64,000 nucleotides of DNA from Clostridium felsineum DSM 794 (lineage in GTDB: Bacteria > Bacillota > Clostridia > Clostridiales > Clostridiaceae): the NCBI RefSeq assembly GCF_002006355.2, contig NZ_CP096980.1, positions 4,154,001 to 4,218,000 on the forward strand. Direction: 5' to 3'. The notes beneath the pieces were generated by a model that searched no databases, was not told the origin of the DNA, and was given only the letters and a program-made list of their open reading frames with translations. The position numbers were made by a program, and so were the translations under genes. Shown here one piece after another: positions 51,074 to 59,544 of the stretch; position 1 is the stretch's first letter, and each line of letters begins with the position of its first letter.

Positions 51074-52159
51074 ATGAGAAAGAATTTTATAAAAAGCATA
51101 TTACTTATGCTAATTGCAATTTTTGTTTTATCTGGATGCTCTAGAAGTAAAGGATATTTAGACAAAGGAAACACTGCATTAAAAAATAAGCAGTATACTA
51201 AAGCTATTAATTTTTACTCTTCTGCTATAAATTCTGATAAAACTAATAAAGAAGCTATGGTACAAAAAGCATATGTCTTTATTGCGCTTAGTAGATATGA
51301 TGAAGCTATTGCTGCTTCTGAAACTGCAATAAAAGTTGATAAAAATTTCGGAAAAGCTTACGCCTATATTGGTCTTGCACTATCAAAGGAAAATAATTAT
51401 ATTGAGGCATTAAAATATTTAGATAAGAGTATAGAATTAAAATTCAAAACTGCCGAAACCTTAAATGAAAGAGGTTTTGATTTAATACAAATAGGTAGAA
51501 GTGATCTTGCAGTTGAGCCTTTAACAGAAGCTATTAAAATGAATTCAAAATACTATGAAGCCTATTTAAATAAAGCATCAGCTTTAATTAATACGAAAAA
51601 TTTCACAGATGCTAATACTTCTCTAGATGAGGCTCTGAAACTCAGTACAAATAAAATTGATTTTTATAATAAAAAAGGGTTACTTTATAAAAAAGCTTCC
51701 TTGTATGATGATTCTATAGCAGCATTTGATAAGGCTATTTCCTTGGATCCTAAAAATTCCGTATTATACTACAATAAGGGTATTACTTTAAGTAATAAGG
51801 GTTCTTATGAAGAAGCTATTACTGTATTTGATAAAGCTATTTCCTTGGATTCAAAATTTTCAAATGCATATGATGCAAAGGGTCTTGCTCTTCGATCACT
51901 AAACAGAGATAATGATGCCTTAAAAGAATTTGATAATTCCATAAAGCATGACAATTATAATGCGTCTGCTTATAACGATAAAGCCTGCACACTTTCAGAT
52001 ATGGGGAAATTAGATGAAGCTTTAAAAAATATTAATAACGCAATTAAACTTAATCCTCTTTCAAAAGATTTCTATACAAATAAAGCCTATATTCTAAAGA
52101 AAATGGGAAAAACAAAGGAATCTAACGATGCTCTTAAAAAAGCACAACAATTAACTTAA
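51074..52159 (+). CDS. TPR-repeat lipoprotein
   Basis: The protein has 361 residues. A lipoprotein signal peptide (residues 1-22, FVLSGC) anchors it to the outer face of the membrane. About nine tetratricopeptide repeats fill the rest (units such as SKGYLDKGNTALKNKQYTKA and ASLYDDSIAAFDKAISLDPK), forming a protein-protein interaction solenoid. The start is ATG 51074, eight bases after GGGGG; a TTG at 51059 overlaps the ribosome site. The gene is monocistronic. The partner is unknown. Confidence 0.85.
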   Translation: MRKNFIKSILLMLIAIFVLSGCSRSKGYLDKGNTALKNKQYTKAINFYSSAINSDKTNKEAMVQKAYVFIALSRYDEAIAASETAIKVDKNFGKAYAYIGLALSKENNYIEALKYLDKSIELKFKTAETLNERGFDLIQIGRSDLAVEPLTEAIKMNSKYYEAYLNKASALINTKNFTDANTSLDEALKLSTNKIDFYNKKGLLYKKASLYDDSIAAFDKAISLDPKNSVLYYNKGITLSNKGSYEEAITVFDKAISLDSKFSNAYDAKGLALRSLNRDNDALKEFDNSIKHDNYNASAYNDKACTLSDMGKLDEALKNINNAIKLNPLSKDFYTNKAYILKKMGKTKESNDALKKAQQLT

Positions 52160-52187
52160 TTCATCTATATTTGAAAAACTTATAAAA

Positions 52188-52240
52188 TAAAAAAGCTAAC
52201 CTTATTGTACTGCTTATAAATACAATAAAGTTAGCTTCTT
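52188..52240. terminator. Intrinsic terminator after the TPR lipoprotein gene
   Basis: AAGCTAAC and TTATTGTA arms pair with TACAATAA and GTTAGCTT in a long stem. T-rich sequence follows on plus, and A-rich flanking sequence gives T-rich RNA on minus for the convergent operon. Confidence 0.7.
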
Positions 52241-52257
52241 TGTGCTATAAATCTCAT

Positions 52258-52509
52258 TTATAAAGTTATTGAAACCTCGTTTCCATTTTTGTCCTTAACC
52301 TCTACAATTCTCAATCCTTTATACTCTTTTATTAAATCAATGCATTTATATAGTTCTTTAAAATCAATCATTTCAACATACTTTCTATTTTCTTTTGATA
52401 TCTTTTCAATAATAAATGGCTTACTTAAAAAATTCATAGAAAATCTTATTAGAAAATTTGGCACAGGAATTATAAATCTTATGTTATTATTTTTAACATA
52501 TACTCTCAA
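52258..52509 (-). CDS. Small protein related to the C-terminal module of its upstream neighbour
   Basis: The protein has 83 residues. Its layout, FIIPVPNFLIRFSMNFLSKP then MIDFKELYKCIDLI and ending RIVEVKDKNGNEVSITL, parallels the C-terminal 80 residues of the 52521-52904 product (IKLPIKLIKTLLNTLGKLPI, then KIIDVKSANGDIVEVVIE). The two look like paralogous modules, with only one keeping a SHOCT-like N-terminus. The start is TTG 52509 with AGGAAG seven bases upstream. It is third in an operon with the DUF2089 regulator. Function is unknown. Confidence 0.65.
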   Translation of the reverse strand: MRVYVKNNNIRFIIPVPNFLIRFSMNFLSKPFIIEKISKENRKYVEMIDFKELYKCIDLIKEYKGLRIVEVKDKNGNEVSITL

Positions 52510-52520
52510 AAGATCACTTC

Positions 52521-52904
52521 CTACTCTATTACAACCTCAACTATATCACCATTAGCACTTTTTACATCAATTATTTTACCGACAAGTCCTTCATCAATTG
52601 CTTCTGAGATTACATTTAAATCTATATTCTCCATTCCTGGAGTTGAATCTTTTATAGGCAATTTTCCTAAAGTATTAAGAAGTGTTTTTATAAGTTTTAT
52701 AGGCAATTTTATATCAACATTATCGCCGGATGCTGAATTAACCTTTATCTTAAGCATTTTATCCATTATATTGTCATTTTCTAATACCTTAATACTGTTA
52801 TTGTTTTGTTCTTTACCAATAGCTTCAATTAATTCCTGAGCTTTATCCGCATTTATTTTTCCTTCTTCAACCATTTTTAATATTCTTGATACTTCTTCAT
52901 TCAT
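52521..52904 (-). CDS. SHOCT-like domain protein
   Basis: The protein has 127 residues. The N-terminal 33 residues (EEVSRILKMVEEGKINADKA) form a SHOCT-like helical hairpin found in many Firmicutes stress proteins. The C-terminal module (about 48-127) is shared with the next gene's product. There is no membrane segment. It has a GGAGGA ribosome site and follows the DUF2089 gene by 15 bases. Similar clusters are annotated as YvlB-like or DUF2089-associated; function is unknown. Confidence 0.7.
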   Translation of the reverse strand: MNEEVSRILKMVEEGKINADKAQELIEAIGKEQNNNSIKVLENDNIMDKMLKIKVNSASGDNVDIKLPIKLIKTLLNTLGKLPIKDSTPGMENIDLNVISEAIDEGLVGKIIDVKSANGDIVEVVIE

Positions 52905-52919
52905 TTTAATTCCTCCATT

Positions 52920-53285
52920 TTAATTCAACATTTTAATTGCTTCATCGGGAGTTATCTCTCCCTTTTCTAGCATGTCTATAATTTTCTTTTTATCAACGTT
53001 TGCAGAATTTTCAGACTCAACACTATAGCCAAGTGACTTTATGACTTCATCAAGCTTTGTTCTAACTGTTGGATAAGATATATTTAATTCCTTTTCAACC
53101 TCCTTTATACTGCCTCTACATTTAAGAAAAATTTCTATAAACATAAGCTGTTCATTGGTTAAATATTCAAATTTTGACATTTTAAAATTATTTTCTATAG
53201 TTGTTTCACATCTACTGCATTTCAACTTAGTAATAAAAAGTTTTTGTCCGCATACAGGACACCTACTAATAACCTTATACGACAA
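52920..53285 (-). CDS. DUF2089-family zinc-ribbon/HTH regulator
   Basis: The protein has about 121 residues. A zinc ribbon (CPVCGQKLFITKLKCSRC, about 7-24) leads into a helix-turn-helix (SIKEVEKELNISYPTVRTKL, about 57-76) and a short SHOCT-like C-terminus (MLEKGEITPDEAIKML). This is the DUF2089 layout. It is probably the DNA-binding regulator of the operon, acting on the two following genes; that is inference. The start is TTG 53285, six bases after GAGGTG. Starts further upstream add 24 residues with no ribosome site. Confidence 0.75.
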   Translation of the reverse strand: MSYKVISRCPVCGQKLFITKLKCSRCETTIENNFKMSKFEYLTNEQLMFIEIFLKCRGSIKEVEKELNISYPTVRTKLDEVIKSLGYSVESENSANVDKKKIIDMLEKGEITPDEAIKMLN

Positions 53286-53499
53286 ATTTATCACCTCATT
53301 CATATAACTATTATGTATCTTGTAATTCATAATACTCTTTAATTTTATTAATGTCAATATTAATTTTATTCATTTATATATCATTATAATTTAATTTTAT
53401 TAACTTCAATATTGATTTATTCTCTTTTACTATATTTTTGTAACACTTTACATAAAATTTTAATATAATATTTATGTATATATTTCATGGAGGTTCACA

Positions 53500-54042
53500 A
53501 TGCAATATTATAATTGTCCGTTTAATTATATAAACGACTACAATGACTACGATAACTATGGCTATGATGACTTATACAGAACAGAATCCATGCCGAGTCA
53601 AATTACTAATATATATTCTTATCCTCAAAACTTACAAGCAGCGCTTGGATTGATACAAGATTCAGTTGCCGGTGAACGGGAAGATGAGCTATTTTATAAT
53701 TATTTGCTAAATACTGCACCAAGTTCAGAAGCTAAACGTATAATTTCTGGAATACGTGATGATGAAAAAAAGCATAATGTCTTACTTAGAAGCATGTATA
53801 CCCAACTTACGGGGAAAACACTACCTGCTTCACAAAATGAACAATTTAAAAAACCTTCCTCCTATTTAGATGGCATAAAAAACTCTATCATTGGAGAAAC
53901 AGATGCAGTTAAACGCTATAGACGTATACTTTTTGCACTTCAAAATAGAACTAATATAAATATGCTTACAGAAATAATTTCTGATGAACTTAGGCATGCA
54001 TCACTCTATAATATGTTATTTAGTATGGGTAAAACACGATAA
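53500..54042 (+). CDS. Ferritin-like protein with a Tyr/Asn/Asp-rich N-terminus
   Basis: The protein has 180 residues. The first 30 are rich in Tyr, Asn and Asp (YINDYNDYDNYGYDD), and a ferritin-like four-helix domain (about 45-178) follows. Carboxylate-His motifs are visible: EREDELFYNYLL, DDEKKHNVLL, GETDAVKRYRRIL and SDELRHASLYN, as in rubrerythrin-like di-metal proteins. Similar clostridial proteins are often spore-associated; the Tyr-rich N-terminus fits but does not prove this. It has a GGAGG site. It lies upstream of thyA but is separated by a hairpin. Confidence 0.75.
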   Translation: MQYYNCPFNYINDYNDYDNYGYDDLYRTESMPSQITNIYSYPQNLQAALGLIQDSVAGEREDELFYNYLLNTAPSSEAKRIISGIRDDEKKHNVLLRSMYTQLTGKTLPASQNEQFKKPSSYLDGIKNSIIGETDAVKRYRRILFALQNRTNINMLTEIISDELRHASLYNMLFSMGKTR

Positions 54043-54045
54043 CTT

Positions 54046-54078
54046 AAAGGGGCTGATTAATAAATATCAGTCCCTTTG
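54046..54078 (+). terminator. Hairpin after the ferritin-like gene
   Basis: AAAGGGGCTGAT pairs with ATCAGTCCCTTT (a single G-T wobble). The following sequence is only moderately T-rich. Confidence 0.65.
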
Positions 54079-54187
54079 CTATTCTTAAAAACTTCATTTG
54101 ATGTTCATATAAATGTATAATAAAATATTATTAAGTGCTAAATCAATTAACTTTTGCACCTATACCATTCATTTTGGAGGAATAATA

Positions 54188-54979
54188 ATGAGCAAGGCTG
54201 ATGAAAAATATTTAGATATAGTAGAAAATATTTTAAATAATGGTTATTACGATAATAATAGAACTGGAATTGAAACATATAAACTGCCTCACCAGATTAT
54301 GCAATTTGATTTATCAAAAGAATTTCCAATACTCACAACAAAATTTGTCGCTTTTAAAACTGCTGTAAAAGAACTTTTATGGATATATAAAGATCAATCG
54401 AACGATGTAAGAAAACTTCAAGCTCAGAATGTCAAGATATGGGATGAATGGATGCTTGAAGATGGCACCATTGGGAAAGCTTATGGATATCAAGTAGCAA
54501 AATTCAAACAAATTGACAACTTAATTAACACTCTAAAAACTGATCCTCAAAGTAGACGTATGATAATATCCTTATGGAACATAGCTGATTTAAAAGATAT
54601 GTCTCTTACTCCCTGCTGTTATGAAACCTTATGGGATGTAGAAAATGATAGATTAAATTGCATGCTAGTACAACGAAGTGGTGATATACCCTTAGGTGTT
54701 CCTTTTAATATGTGCCAATATGCTGTTTTAGTGCATCTTATAGCAAAAGTTACAGGCTTTAAACCAGGACTATTCACTCATGTAATAAATAACGCTCATA
54801 TATACAAAAATCAAATTGAAGGAATGAAACTTCAGTTAAAAAGAAGAAAACAAGCTTACGAAGCACCAACGCTTTGGATAAATCCTGAAATTAAAAACTT
54901 TTATGATTTTACACCTAATGACATTAAATTAATAGACTACAAACATCATGAAAAAATAAAAATGGAGGTAGCTGTGTAA
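54188..54979 (+). CDS. thyA: Thymidylate synthase (ThyA)
   Basis: The protein has 263 residues. DNNRTGIETYKLP near residue 22, the catalytic region SLTPCCYETLWD near 140, QRSGDIPLGVPFN near 163 and NNAHIYKNQIEGM near 197 identify ThyA. It methylates dUMP using methylene-THF and yields dihydrofolate, which the next gene product reduces. The His after the catalytic Cys is Cys here, and the usual Asp of the D-x-H-Y motif is Asn, both unusual. The start is ATG 54188 after GGAGGA; an upstream ATG at 54113 adds 25 residues and is not used. It overlaps dfrA by one base. Confidence 0.94.
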   Translation: MSKADEKYLDIVENILNNGYYDNNRTGIETYKLPHQIMQFDLSKEFPILTTKFVAFKTAVKELLWIYKDQSNDVRKLQAQNVKIWDEWMLEDGTIGKAYGYQVAKFKQIDNLINTLKTDPQSRRMIISLWNIADLKDMSLTPCCYETLWDVENDRLNCMLVQRSGDIPLGVPFNMCQYAVLVHLIAKVTGFKPGLFTHVINNAHIYKNQIEGMKLQLKRRKQAYEAPTLWINPEIKNFYDFTPNDIKLIDYKHHEKIKMEVAV

Positions 54980-55440
54980 TGCTTAGTATTATAGCTGCAT
55001 TAAATGATAATTATGTAATAGGAAATGATAATAAGCTTTTATGGCATATATCTGAGGATTTAAAAAGATTCAAAAAAATAACTAATGGTAAAACAATAAT
55101 AATGGGTAGAAAAACTTTTAACTCTCTACCTGGCATACTTCCTGGCAGAAAACACATTGTATTAACAAAAAACACTGGATATATTAATAAAAATGTATCT
55201 GTTGTTAATGATCTGAGTGAAATAATTAAACTTAAGGATACAGAAGAAGAAAACTTTGTAATTGGTGGAGGCGAAATATATAAAGCTCTTATACCATACT
55301 CAAGTATTCTATATTTAACCCGTGTTCATTCTAATCAAAATGGAGATACTTATTTCCCTAAATTTAACTATGAAGATTATTCTGTAATAGAAAATGAAAA
55401 ACATGAAACATATGATTTTATTACACTGAAAAGGAGATAA
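54979..55440 (+). CDS. dfrA: Dihydrofolate reductase
   Basis: The protein has 153 residues. SIIAALNDNYVIGNDNKLLW at the N-terminus, TIIMGRKTFNSLPG near 41, and FVIGGGEIYKAL near 93 are the DHFR signatures (NADPH binding and substrate loop). It regenerates THF from DHF made by ThyA. The ATG overlaps the thyA stop, so translation is coupled, and add follows by three bases. Named dfrA/folA by convention. Confidence 0.95.
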   Translation: MLSIIAALNDNYVIGNDNKLLWHISEDLKRFKKITNGKTIIMGRKTFNSLPGILPGRKHIVLTKNTGYINKNVSVVNDLSEIIKLKDTEEENFVIGGGEIYKALIPYSSILYLTRVHSNQNGDTYFPKFNYEDYSVIENEKHETYDFITLKRR

Positions 55441-55443
55441 AAT

Positions 55444-56448
55444 ATGAATATTCGTAATCAAATTATAAATTTACCTAAAGTTGAGCTTCACTGTCACCTT
55501 GATGGCAGTTTAAGACCAGAAACTGTTTTTGACTTATGTTTAAAAGAGAATATAGAAATTCCATATAAAAATATTGATGATATAAAGAAAGTACTAGAAA
55601 TTTCTGATACCTGTAATTCACTAAAAGAGTACTTAGAAAAATTTTCCTTGCCGGTTAATGTGATGCAAAAAAAAGAGAACATATATAGAGTTACTTTAGA
55701 ACTTCTTGAGGATGCAAAAAAAGATGGCATTGAACATATAGAAATAAGATTTGCACCTTTTCAACATATGAATAAGGGTTTGAGTGAAAATGATGTAGTT
55801 GAAGCTGCTTTAGAGGCATTAAAAGATGGTAATGAAAAATTCAATATACATTCTGGCTTAATTTTATGCTCACTTAGGCATGAACCTGTGGAAAGTTCCA
55901 TAAATCTAGTAAAGCTGGGTTTAGAATACCAAAATCAAGGTGTTTGTGCAGTTGATTTAGCTGGAAATGAGAGTGATTTTCCTCCAGAAATCCATAAAAA
56001 AGCTTTTGATTTAGCCTATAATAAAAACCTTAAAATAACAATTCACGCCGGTGAAACAGGAATAGCTGAAAATATATTAAAATCTATACGTCTTCTTCAT
56101 GCAAATAGAATTGGTCATGGAATTTTTGCATATAAGGATAAGAAAACTTTAGAATATCTTATAGAAAATGAGATTCCACTTGAAATGTGTCCTAAAAGTA
56201 ATTTAGACACAAAAGCTATAAGCGATTACTCTAAACATCCATTTAAAGATTACTTTAATGCTGGAGTTAAAGTAACTTTAAATAGTGATAATAGAACTGT
56301 TTCAAATGTATCACTTGTAGATGAATATTTAAATTTAATAAATATATTAGGTTTTAATATGGACGAAATAAAAGTTGTAATAAAAAATGGAATAGAAGCA
56401 GCCTTTATATCAAATGAATTAAAAGAGCATGTGAAGAAAAGTCTGTAA
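55444..56448 (+). CDS. add: Adenosine deaminase
   Basis: The protein has 334 residues. KVELHCHLDGSLRPETV near residue 9 carries the HxH zinc ligands. ITIHAGETG near 200, NRIGHGIFA near 223, and VTLNSDNRTVSN near 280 complete the active site. It converts (deoxy)adenosine to (deoxy)inosine. It is third in a thyA-dfrA-add operon of nucleotide metabolism. An IS256-family element begins about 15 bases after its stop, so any original downstream terminator or gene may have been displaced. Confidence 0.94.
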   Translation: MNIRNQIINLPKVELHCHLDGSLRPETVFDLCLKENIEIPYKNIDDIKKVLEISDTCNSLKEYLEKFSLPVNVMQKKENIYRVTLELLEDAKKDGIEHIEIRFAPFQHMNKGLSENDVVEAALEALKDGNEKFNIHSGLILCSLRHEPVESSINLVKLGLEYQNQGVCAVDLAGNESDFPPEIHKKAFDLAYNKNLKITIHAGETGIAENILKSIRLLHANRIGHGIFAYKDKKTLEYLIENEIPLEMCPKSNLDTKAISDYSKHPFKDYFNAGVKVTLNSDNRTVSNVSLVDEYLNLINILGFNMDEIKVVIKNGIEAAFISNELKEHVKKSL

Positions 56449-56461
56449 ATAAAAATAATAA

Positions 56462-57900
56462 GGCTTTCTATGGTAAAATAAAATCATAGGAGGCCTTTTA
56501 TTATGGCAAGAAAAAAAGATATTTATAAGGTAAAACCAATGAATGAAGGAAAAAGAAATATTATATCAGCTCTTATAGACGAGTATGATATTCAGTCAGC
56601 TGAGGATATTCAGGAAGCTTTAAAAGATCTATTAGGTGGAACTATTCAATCTATGCTTGAAGGTGAAATGGACGAGCATTTAGGCTATGAACCATATGAA
56701 CGAGCCGAAACTACAAACTCAAGAAATGGGAAAAAACAAAAAAGAATTCGAAGCAAATATGGTGAGATGAATATAGATGTACCACAGGATAGAGAAAGTT
56801 CTTTTGAACCTAAAATAGTACAAAAACACCAGAAAGATATTTCTGGTATAGAAGAAAAAATTATTTCTATGTATGCTAAAGGATTAAGTACCAGACAAAT
56901 TTCAGAACAAATTGAAGATATATATGGGTTTGAAGTTAGTGAAGGAATGGTTTCAAATATAACCAATAAACTTCTTCCTGAAATAGAAGCATGGCAACAT
57001 AGACCTTTATCTACAGTATATCCAATTGTTTTCATTGATGCAGTTCATTTTTCCGTAAGGGAAAATAACGTTATACGTAAGCTTGCAGCTTACATTATTC
57101 TTGGTATAAATAATGAAGGCAGAAAAGAAGTACTTTCTATAAATATTGGAGAAAATGAAAGCAGTAAATATTGGCTTAGTGCTCTCAATGAATTAAAAAA
57201 TAGAGGTGTTCAAGATATCCTTATCCTTTGTGCAGATGGTCTTACAGGGATAAAGGAATCTATATCAGTAGCTTTTCCAAATACTGAATATCAACGTTGT
57301 ATAGTTCATCAAGTAAGAAATACATTAAAGTATGTTTCTGATAAAGATAAAAAAGAATTTGCAAAAGATTTAAAAACTATATATCATGCACCTTCTGAGG
57401 AAATTGCATATAAGCAATTAGAAGAAATCACTGGAAAATGGGAAAAACATTATCCTAACTCAATGAAAAGCTGGAAATCAAATTGGGATGCTATTAGCCC
57501 TATTTTTAAGTTCTCTGCTGATGTAAGAAAAGTTATTTATACTACAAATGCAATCGAAAGTCTCAACAGCACATATCGTAGATTAAATAGACAAAGAACT
57601 GTATTTCCAAGCGATACATCACTTTTAAAAGCTTTATACCTTGCTACTTTTGAAGCTACAAAAAAATGGCGTTTGCCACTAAGAAATTGGGGTAAAGTGT
57701 ACGGTGAATTATCCATTATGTATGAAGGACGACTTACTGAATAAAAAGCTTAATATGCCAAAAACGCCTGTTTTTAAAGGCGTTCTTGACATACATATTT
57801 TTAGAATGTATATTTAAAACAAGATAGAAAGTCACTTTTGACAATCTTGTCTTTTAAAACTTACCATAGAAAGTTATTTTACAGAAAGAATTTTACACTC
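56462..57900 (+). mobile_element. IS256-family insertion sequence
   Basis: One transposase gene lies between perfect 13-bp inverted repeats: CTTTCTATGGTAA at 56464-56476 and its complement at 57861-57873. The right side carries a further repeat-like tract (CAGAAAGAATTTTACACTCTC, 57882-57902) that resembles the outer end of IS256-type elements. No matching outer tract or target duplication is evident on the left, so the left outer end may be truncated or the boundary imprecise. It separates add from the SCIFF maturase. Confidence 0.7.
56503..57744 (+). CDS. IS256-family (mutator-type) transposase
   Basis: The protein has 413 residues and is intact. GTIQSMLEGEMDEHLGYEPY near residue 45 and RSKYGEMNIDVPQDRESSFEP near 85 are typical of IS256. 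DDE residues are in YPIVFIDAVHFSVRENN (about 178), DILILCADGLTGIKES (about 245) and TTNAIESLNSTYRRL (about 355). A YQRCIVHQVRN zinc-like segment lies near 270. The start has a strong AGGAGG site. It should mobilise the surrounding element. Confidence 0.95.
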   Translation: MARKKDIYKVKPMNEGKRNIISALIDEYDIQSAEDIQEALKDLLGGTIQSMLEGEMDEHLGYEPYERAETTNSRNGKKQKRIRSKYGEMNIDVPQDRESSFEPKIVQKHQKDISGIEEKIISMYAKGLSTRQISEQIEDIYGFEVSEGMVSNITNKLLPEIEAWQHRPLSTVYPIVFIDAVHFSVRENNVIRKLAAYIILGINNEGRKEVLSINIGENESSKYWLSALNELKNRGVQDILILCADGLTGIKESISVAFPNTEYQRCIVHQVRNTLKYVSDKDKKEFAKDLKTIYHAPSEEIAYKQLEEITGKWEKHYPNSMKSWKSNWDAISPIFKFSADVRKVIYTTNAIESLNSTYRRLNRQRTVFPSDTSLLKALYLATFEATKKWRLPLRNWGKVYGELSIMYEGRLTE

Positions 57901-58009
57901 TCAATTAAAAGCTAATCTCTTAAATAAATTGATTTAAAATTATAAGAATGTAGATAGATTTGATTCCCAAATTTATCTACATTCTTATTTAACTATTTAT
58001 AAATGCCTA
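57745..58009. other. Region between IS256 transposase and SCIFF maturase
   Basis: The bases hold the IS right end, a small CCAAAAACGCC/GGCGTTCTTG hairpin just after the transposase stop, and a strong hairpin for the maturase transcript at 57946-57988. No Cys-rich precursor peptide gene is present. Confidence 0.6.
57946..57988 (-). terminator. Intrinsic terminator after the SCIFF maturase gene
   Basis: A 13-bp perfect outer stem (AAGAATGTAGATA with TATCTACATTCTT) has inner ATTTG/CAAAT pairing. On minus it is followed by ATAATTTT. Confidence 0.7.
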
Positions 58010-59371
58010 CTATTTTTCTATAGCTTTTAATGCTATTGCACATTCAATTCTCTTTTTCTGCATTTTACATCCAATTTCATAAGGAATACTCATATCTCCA
58101 TTAAAATTGAAGTTATTTGCCTGACATCCTCCACTGCAATAAAACCTTGCCCAACATTCTCTGCATTTTGGTTTATTGTAAATATGAGCCTTTTTAAACT
58201 TCTTAGATAATGCTTCATCAAAGGTATCATCATAAATGTTTCCTAATTTAAATTCTTCTCTTCCCACAAATTGGTGACACGGATATACCTCTCCTTGTGG
58301 TGTTATTGCTACATACTCAAATCCAGCTCCACAACCAGAGATTCTCTTATAAACACATGGTCCACCTTGTATATCTATGTTAAAATGATAAAAATTAAAT
58401 TCATCCTTTGCTTCTATTTTTCTTTTTGCCATTTCTTCATATAGTTTATCATAATTAGAGAATATTGTATCAAGATCTTCCTCTCTAATTGCAAGTGGTT
58501 GTCCATCTTCTAATACAACTGGTTCTAAAGATAATTCTTTAAAGCCTTCATTAACTAGCGCCATTACATCTTGATAAAAATCAGTATTCTCTCTTGTAAA
58601 TGTTCCTCTTACATAATAAGTTTTTCCTTCAGTTCTTCTTTTAATCATTTCTTTTATTTTAGGAACTATATCATCGTATGAACCAGTTTTATCTGGTTTT
58701 ATTCTTGCCTTGTCATGAATTTCTTTTCTACCATCTAAGGATAAAATTATATTTCCCATCTCTTTATCCATATAATCCATCATTTCTGGAGTCAATAATG
58801 TAGCATTAGTAGTCATGGTAAATCTAATGTTTTTGCCCCATTTTTCTTCATTATCTCTTGCGTACTTTATTATTTCTTTATTGGTTTCCATTATTAAAGT
58901 TGGCTCTCCACCAAACAAATCAATTTCTATGTTCTTCCTAGGGCCACTTCTTTTTATAACATAGTCGATTGCCTTTTTAGCAGTTTCAACACTCATGGCA
59001 CCTGCATGTCCATTATATTCTCCTTCATCTGCGAAACAATATTTACATCTCAAATTGCACGCATGTATTACATTTAAGCAAATAGCTTTTATATAATCTC
59101 TGTCATCCATGGAACTATTAGCTATTTCTTCATATTGATCTTCTGAATAGAGAACTTCCTCTTTTATTAATTGTTGCAATTCATCATATACTTCTACAAT
59201 TTCTTTTTCGTCATACTTTTCTTTAAATTCAGCTATTATTTCTCCTTTACTCTTTAGCTTATCACTATCCAACACATCATAAACTATTTCATCTACTATA
59301 TGAACTGCTCCTGTATTTACATCTAAAACAAAATAATTGTTTCCTTGCTTAAATTTATGTATTAAAGTCAT
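58010..59371 (-). CDS. Radical SAM thioether-forming SCIFF peptide maturase
   Basis: The protein has 453 residues. The N-terminal RRE-like region begins IHKFKQGNNYFVLDVNTG. The radical SAM motif CX3CX2C is at Cys105, 109 and 112 (HACNLRCKYCF), with FGGEPTL near 150. The SPASM region near residues 340-435 carries many cysteines (CGAGFEYVAITPQGEVYPCH, then CRECWARFYCSGGCQ and a late Cys). This matches maturases that install Cys-Thr thioether links in the Six-Cys-in-Forty-Five (SCIFF) peptide of clostridia. Normally the precursor gene lies directly upstream; none is visible within 170 bp upstream or downstream. An IS256 element lies just downstream, and a terminator precedes the gene. Confidence 0.87.
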   Translation of the reverse strand: MTLIHKFKQGNNYFVLDVNTGAVHIVDEIVYDVLDSDKLKSKGEIIAEFKEKYDEKEIVEVYDELQQLIKEEVLYSEDQYEEIANSSMDDRDYIKAICLNVIHACNLRCKYCFADEGEYNGHAGAMSVETAKKAIDYVIKRSGPRKNIEIDLFGGEPTLIMETNKEIIKYARDNEEKWGKNIRFTMTTNATLLTPEMMDYMDKEMGNIILSLDGRKEIHDKARIKPDKTGSYDDIVPKIKEMIKRRTEGKTYYVRGTFTRENTDFYQDVMALVNEGFKELSLEPVVLEDGQPLAIREEDLDTIFSNYDKLYEEMAKRKIEAKDEFNFYHFNIDIQGGPCVYKRISGCGAGFEYVAITPQGEVYPCHQFVGREEFKLGNIYDDTFDEALSKKFKKAHIYNKPKCRECWARFYCSGGCQANNFNFNGDMSIPYEIGCKMQKKRIECAIALKAIEK

Positions 59372-59483
59372 TTTTTATCTTCCTCTCAAAATATAATAGA
59401 AAACTAAATTATATGCTTATAAAGCATATTAGTCAAACAAGTACAATAAAGTACATAACTATTTCATAATTAATTTTTAGCAT

Positions 59484-59525
59484 CTAAAAAAGGGACATGA
59501 GTTTTTACTCATTATCCCTTTTTTA
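59484..59525 (-). terminator. Intrinsic terminator after the chemoreceptor gene
   Basis: CTAAAAAAGGGA pairs with TCCCTTTTTTAG and an inner TGAGT/ACTCA extends the stem. On minus a T-run forms the 3' arm. It isolates the SCIFF maturase gene from the chemoreceptor transcript. Confidence 0.8.
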
Positions 59526-59544
59526 GATTTAAAGTTTTTTAAGT

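Noticed and set aside
54113..54187. 25-residue N-terminal extension of ThyA
   Set aside because: The GGAGGA site lies just before the ATG at 54188, and the extra residues do not belong to the family.
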